Below, piece by piece: positions 55,595-59,811 of a stretch of 59,811 nt of DNA. The first letter of the stretch is position 1. Each line of letters begins with the position of its first letter. The notes under the pieces were generated by a model. It ran no database searches. It had not been told where the DNA came from and saw only the letters and a program-made list of their open reading frames with translations. The position numbers and the translations under genes were made by a program. Source of the DNA: Gammaproteobacteria bacterium (lineage in GTDB: Bacteria; Pseudomonadota; Gammaproteobacteria; JAJPIJ01); the NCBI GenBank assembly GCA_021324815.1, contig JAJPIJ010000036.1, positions 1-59,811 on the forward strand, in the 5' to 3' direction.

Positions 55595-56473
55595 GTGAAG
55601 AAACGCGGTTTGGGCAGGGGGCTGGATGCGTTGCTCGGGCTGGTCTCCGAGCCGGAGACGTCGCCCACCGGCGAGCGGGTGGCGGAGCACGAATTGCGGA
55701 CCCTGCCGATCGATCTCATCCAGCGCGGCCGCTACCAGCCGCGCATGGACATGAAAACCGAAACGCTCCAAGAGCTGGCGGACTCCATCAAGGTGCAGGG
55801 CATCGTCCAGCCGGTGGTGGTGCGGCGGCTGACGGAGCAGGGGCGGTATGAACTGATCGCCGGCGAGCGCCGCTGGCGCGCGGCGCAGATCGCCGGACTG
55901 CACGACATTCCCGCCATCATCCGCGACATCCCGGATCAGGCGGCGGCGAGCATCGCCCTCATCGAAAACATCCAGCGCGAGGAATTGAACGCGCTGGAGG
56001 AGGCCAACGCCATCTCCCGGCTGGTGAATGAATTCAGCATGACGCACCAGGACGTGGCCGAGGCGGTGGGCCGCTCGCGCGCCGCGGTGACCAACATATT
56101 GCGGCTGCTGGAGCTCGGCGAACCGGTGAAGCGCATGCTGGAGGTCGGCGACATCGAGATGGGCCACGCCCGCGCGCTGCTGGCGCTCCCGCCCGAGCAG
56201 CAGCCGCTGGCGGCCAACCAGATCGTGACGCGCGGGCTGTCGGTGCGGGAGGCGGAGCGGCTGGTCAAGGACTGGCAGCGGCGCCACGACGGGCGCAAGA
56301 CGAGGGGGGCCGGCGGCACGACGGACCCCAACATCCGCAAGCTGCAGGAGGAACTGGCCGAGAAGCTGGCGACCAAGGTGGAACTGCGCCACACCAGGAA
56401 AGGCAGGGGCGAGCTGCGCATCCACTACCATTCCCTCGACGAACTGGACGGCATTCTCGCCCGCATCAAGTAA
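55595..56473 (+). CDS. parB: Chromosome partitioning protein ParB (Spo0J)
   Basis: The 292-residue protein starts at a GTG (KKRGLGRGLDALLG). It has the ParB N-terminal CTPase domain with LIQRGRYQPRMDM and GERRWRAAQIAGL, the ENIQREELNALEEA box, a helix-turn-helix (MTHQDVAEAVGRSRAAVTNILRLLEL) that binds parS, and a C-terminal dimerisation domain. No consensus parS (TGTTTCACGTGAAACA) was found in the window by eye. Confidence 0.97.
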   Translation: MKKRGLGRGLDALLGLVSEPETSPTGERVAEHELRTLPIDLIQRGRYQPRMDMKTETLQELADSIKVQGIVQPVVVRRLTEQGRYELIAGERRWRAAQIAGLHDIPAIIRDIPDQAAASIALIENIQREELNALEEANAISRLVNEFSMTHQDVAEAVGRSRAAVTNILRLLELGEPVKRMLEVGDIEMGHARALLALPPEQQPLAANQIVTRGLSVREAERLVKDWQRRHDGRKTRGAGGTTDPNIRKLQEELAEKLATKVELRHTRKGRGELRIHYHSLDELDGILARIK

Positions 56474-56528
56474 CAGTCCCCGGCGTTTCCGGCCGCCAGG
56501 GGGCGGCATGATTTTGGCCGGGATTTTA

Positions 56529-56557
56529 TTGACGCCCCCCGCGGGGATATTTACAAT
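56529..56557 (+). promoter_or_regulatory. Strong sigma-70 promoter of the atp operon
   Basis: TTGACG (56529-56534) and TACAAT (56552-56557) are separated by exactly 17 bases, five of six matches each. Transcription should begin near 56564, about 70 bases before atpI. The spacer contains the short dyad CCCCGCGGGG. Confidence 0.75.
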
Positions 56558-56634
56558 TGTCCGGTTTTGATGAGCGTCTCCAGAAAGACGCCGAATCGCC
56601 CTCCCGCTAAACCGGCAATCGGGTTGGTGACGGG

Positions 56635-57015
56635 ATGCTAAGAGCGAAATGGGGAGCGACTGTGTGGGTTACAGTCGCATTGCAGTGGGCCGTAGTCCTA
56701 CTCGTGGCGGCGGCGACGCTGGCGGGTTTTGGCGCAACCAGCGCCGGATCCGCGCTGGCCGGCGGCGCCGCGATCGCACTCCCGAACACGCTGTTCGCGA
56801 TCGGCCTGATGTTGCGCATGCAGCTCAAGGGTGGCGTGGCCGCGACGGCGCTGCTGGGCGGCGAACTCGTCAAGCTGATGCTGACCATCGCGCTCCTGCT
56901 CGTGGCGGTGAAATTCAGTCTGCGGCAGCCGGTCTGGCCGGCATTGCTCGCAGGGGTGGTGCTGGCGGTGAAGGCGCAGTGGCTGGCCTTGTGGGTCACG
57001 CGCAAGATGCGGTGA
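56635..57015 (+). CDS. atpI: ATP synthase protein I
   Basis: The 126-residue membrane protein has four hydrophobic segments (VWVTVALQWAVVLLVAAATL; AIALPNTLFAIGLML; LVKLMLTIALLLVAVKF; WPALLAGVVLAVKAQWLALWV). AtpI assists assembly of the c-ring and is the usual first gene of the operon. Confidence 0.88.
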   Translation: MLRAKWGATVWVTVALQWAVVLLVAAATLAGFGATSAGSALAGGAAIALPNTLFAIGLMLRMQLKGGVAATALLGGELVKLMLTIALLLVAVKFSLRQPVWPALLAGVVLAVKAQWLALWVTRKMR

Positions 57016-57047
57016 ATGAGACGGTAAACGGTTTGCTCGGATTCTAA

Positions 57048-58228
<1,181 letters not shown>

Positions 58229-58257
58229 CGGCGCATGACACCCATTGGGGGGCGGTG

Positions 58258-58728
58258 ATGAACATTACTTTCACCCTGATCGCGCAAGCCGTCTCGTTCG
58301 CGCTCTTCATCTGGTTCACGGCCCGGTTCGTATGGCCGCCGCTGATGAAGGCCATCGATGAGCGGCAGAAGAAGATCGCCGACGGGCTGGCGGCCGCCGA
58401 GCAGGGCCATCGCAGTCTGAAGGACGCCGAATCGCGCATCCAGGTCATCGAGCGCGAGGCGCGCGCGCAGGCCCAGAACATCCTGGCCGAGACCGACAAG
58501 CGCGCCGGCGCGCTGATCGAAGAGGCCAAGGCGCAGGCCAGGGCCGAGGGTGGCCGGCAACTGGCCGCCGCCAAGGCCGAGATCGCCCAGGAGGTCGAGC
58601 GCGCCAAGGCCGCCCTGCGCGAGCAGGTCGCGGCACTGGCCGTGGCCGGGGCCGAGCACATTTTGAAGCGCGAGGTGAACGCCCAGGCCCATGCCGATCT
58701 GCTTGCCCGCCTGAAGTCGCAGTTGTAG
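58258..58728 (+). CDS. atpF: ATP synthase F0 subunit b
   Basis: The 156-residue protein (same length as E. coli) has one N-terminal membrane helix ([24 protein letters not shown]) and a long charged coiled-coil ([18 protein letters not shown] ... [20 protein letters not shown]) that forms the peripheral stalk. The start at [10 protein letters not shown] is chosen because the earlier in-frame codons overlap atpE. Confidence 0.96.
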   Translation: MNITFTLIAQAVSFALFIWFTARFVWPPLMKAIDERQKKIADGLAAAEQGHRSLKDAESRIQVIEREARAQAQNILAETDKRAGALIEEAKAQARAEGGRQLAAAKAEIAQEVERAKAALREQVAALAVAGAEHILKREVNAQAHADLLARLKSQL

Positions 58729-58737
58729 GCATCCCGC

Positions 58738-59274
58738 ATGGCCGAATTGTCCACCCTCGCCCGCCCCTACGCCGACGCTCTGTTTCGCATCGCGCTGGAG
58801 GAAGGGCGGCTGGCGGAATGGTCGGGGCTGCTGCGCGAGCTGGCGCAGGTCGCCGCGCATCCCGACATGATTGCCGTGGCCGGCGATCCCAACGTGTCCG
58901 CCGACCGGCAGTACGCCGTGTTCGTCGGGGCCGTGCAGCAGCGGCTGCCGGTGGAGGCGCAGAATTTCGTGCGGCTCTTGATCAGCAACGACCGGCTCGT
59001 CCTGCTGCCGTCCATTGCGCGCGCCTTCGAGGAATTCAAAAACGCCCACGAGGGCGCCGCGGAGGCCGAAATCGTCACCGCCTTCCAACTGTCGGACGCC
59101 CAGCTCGGCGAACTTGTGGGCGCGATGGAAAGGAAATTCGGTGTGCGTCTGAAGCCCGTCGTCAAGGTGGACACCGGCCTCATCGGCGGCGTGCGCGTGA
59201 CGGTCGGGGACCGGATGCTGGACGGCTCGGTGCGCGGGCAGCTGGAGCGCATGCGGGCCGTGCTGATGGCCTGA
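58738..59274 (+). CDS. atpH: ATP synthase F1 subunit delta
   Basis: The 178-residue peripheral stalk subunit starts [22 protein letters not shown] and has the C-terminal signature [32 protein letters not shown]. It links subunit b to the alpha3beta3 head. Nine bases separate it from atpF. Confidence 0.97.
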   Translation: MAELSTLARPYADALFRIALEEGRLAEWSGLLRELAQVAAHPDMIAVAGDPNVSADRQYAVFVGAVQQRLPVEAQNFVRLLISNDRLVLLPSIARAFEEFKNAHEGAAEAEIVTAFQLSDAQLGELVGAMERKFGVRLKPVVKVDTGLIGGVRVTVGDRMLDGSVRGQLERMRAVLMA

Positions 59275-59317
59275 GCGGCCGGGGAAAGAACCGAGGAATT
59301 CTCAGGAGATTACATTT

Positions 59318-59811
59318 ATGCAACTCAACCCTTCCGAGATCAGCGAGCTGATCAGAAACCGCATCAAGGGCCTGGGCACGGAGACCGATCTGCGCACGCA
59401 GGGCACCGTGGTCACGGTGACCGACGGCATCTGCCGCATCCACGGCCTGTCCGGCGTCATGCAGGGCGAGATGCTGGAGTTCCCGAAGAACACCTTCGGG
59501 CTGGCGCTCAACCTCGAGCGCGACTCCGTCGGCGCCGTGGTGCTGGGCGACTATGAGCACATCAGCGAAGGCGACACGGTGAAATGCACCGGCCAGATTT
59601 TGTCGGTGCCGGTGGGCAGGGAATTGATCGGCCGCGTGGTGAATTCGCTCGGACAGCCGATCGACGGCAAGGGGCCCGTCAACGCCAGCGAGACGGACGT
59701 CATCGAAAAAGTGGCGCCGGGCGTCATCTGGCGCAAGTCGGTGTCGGAGCCGGTGCAGACGGGCTTGAAGGCCATCGACTCCATGGTGCCGATCGGGCGC
59801 GGCCAGCGCGA
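59318..59811 (+). CDS. atpA: ATP synthase F1 subunit alpha (5' part, cut by the window end)
   Basis: About 164 residues are present: [62 protein letters not shown] and [25 protein letters not shown], ending just before the P-loop. An AGGAGA site lies upstream. The rest of the gene, and presumably atpG, atpD and atpC, is beyond the right edge. Confidence 0.97.
   Translation, partial: MQLNPSEISELIRNRIKGLGTETDLRTQGTVVTVTDGICRIHGLSGVMQGEMLEFPKNTFGLALNLERDSVGAVVLGDYEHISEGDTVKCTGQILSVPVGRELIGRVVNSLGQPIDGKGPVNASETDVIEKVAPGVIWRKSVSEPVQTGLKAIDSMVPIGRGQR

Overview
The window is GC-rich chromosomal DNA from a gammaproteobacterium. The gene orders that show this are rhlB divergent from trxA-rho, lptM-lysA, glnA-(DUF4124)-ntrB-ntrC, gmhB next to glyQ-glyS, and mnmG / rsmG / parA-parB / atpIBEFHA, which is the usual near-origin neighbourhood. 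A GC-rich, deep-branching or sulfur-oxidiser-like lineage would fit, but I cannot name a genus from the sequence. I see no rRNA, tRNA, CRISPR array or origin of replication.

Layout. 1-1400: an accessory patch of visibly lower GC with one end of an IS3-family element and a small-protein/serine-protease pair whose protease gene is frameshifted at a C6 run. 1498-9757: housekeeping genes (rho, trxA, rhlB, panD, a carboxylesterase, lptM, lysA, glnA). 7489-12380: the nitrogen regulation locus; glnA carries two NtrC operators and a sigma-54 promoter, and a third NtrC-type operator sits in front of ntrB. 12449-15868: a LysR regulator, a metal-independent NAD formate dehydrogenase and hemB. 16051-21657: an outer-membrane protein and a tungstate/molybdate cluster (tupBCA, a ModE-like regulator with a substrate-binding domain, YqeC, a one-domain molbindin). 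21654-25962: plsC, gmhB, glyS, glyQ. 26094-30936: a four-gene Gld-like ABC system. 31123-37141: a hydroxyacid dehydrogenase, an M20 dipeptidase, rlmKL, a gamma-carbonic-anhydrase-like protein and a glutathione transferase. 37218-41185: mnmG and rsmG, separated by about 1.4 kb of decayed toxin-antitoxin and ATPase remnants. 41182-54487: a 13-kb accessory island between rsmG and parA. 54655-59811: parA, parB and the start of the ATP synthase operon, cut off inside atpA.

The accessory island is the least conventional part. It holds a secreted hydrolase, a minus-strand run encoding an aldehyde dehydrogenase-like protein, a SnoaL/zinc-ribbon protein, a methyltransferase, a short-chain reductase and a Ser/Thr kinase, two small exported proteins, and two paralogous TolB-like/TPR proteins at its ends. 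The kinase carries the same TolB-like plus TPR module, so three proteins share it. Both paralogs contain a palindromic repeat inserted in the coding sequence; in one of them the G tract of the repeat has lost a base and breaks the frame. Three copies of a roughly 50-bp element lie in front of the small exported genes, and a perfect FNR-type box lies in front of the intact paralog.

Structured intergenic DNA also recurs: two arrays of four consecutive hairpins (before rlmKL and between parA and parB) and a 244-bp element with imperfect terminal inverted repeats after panD.
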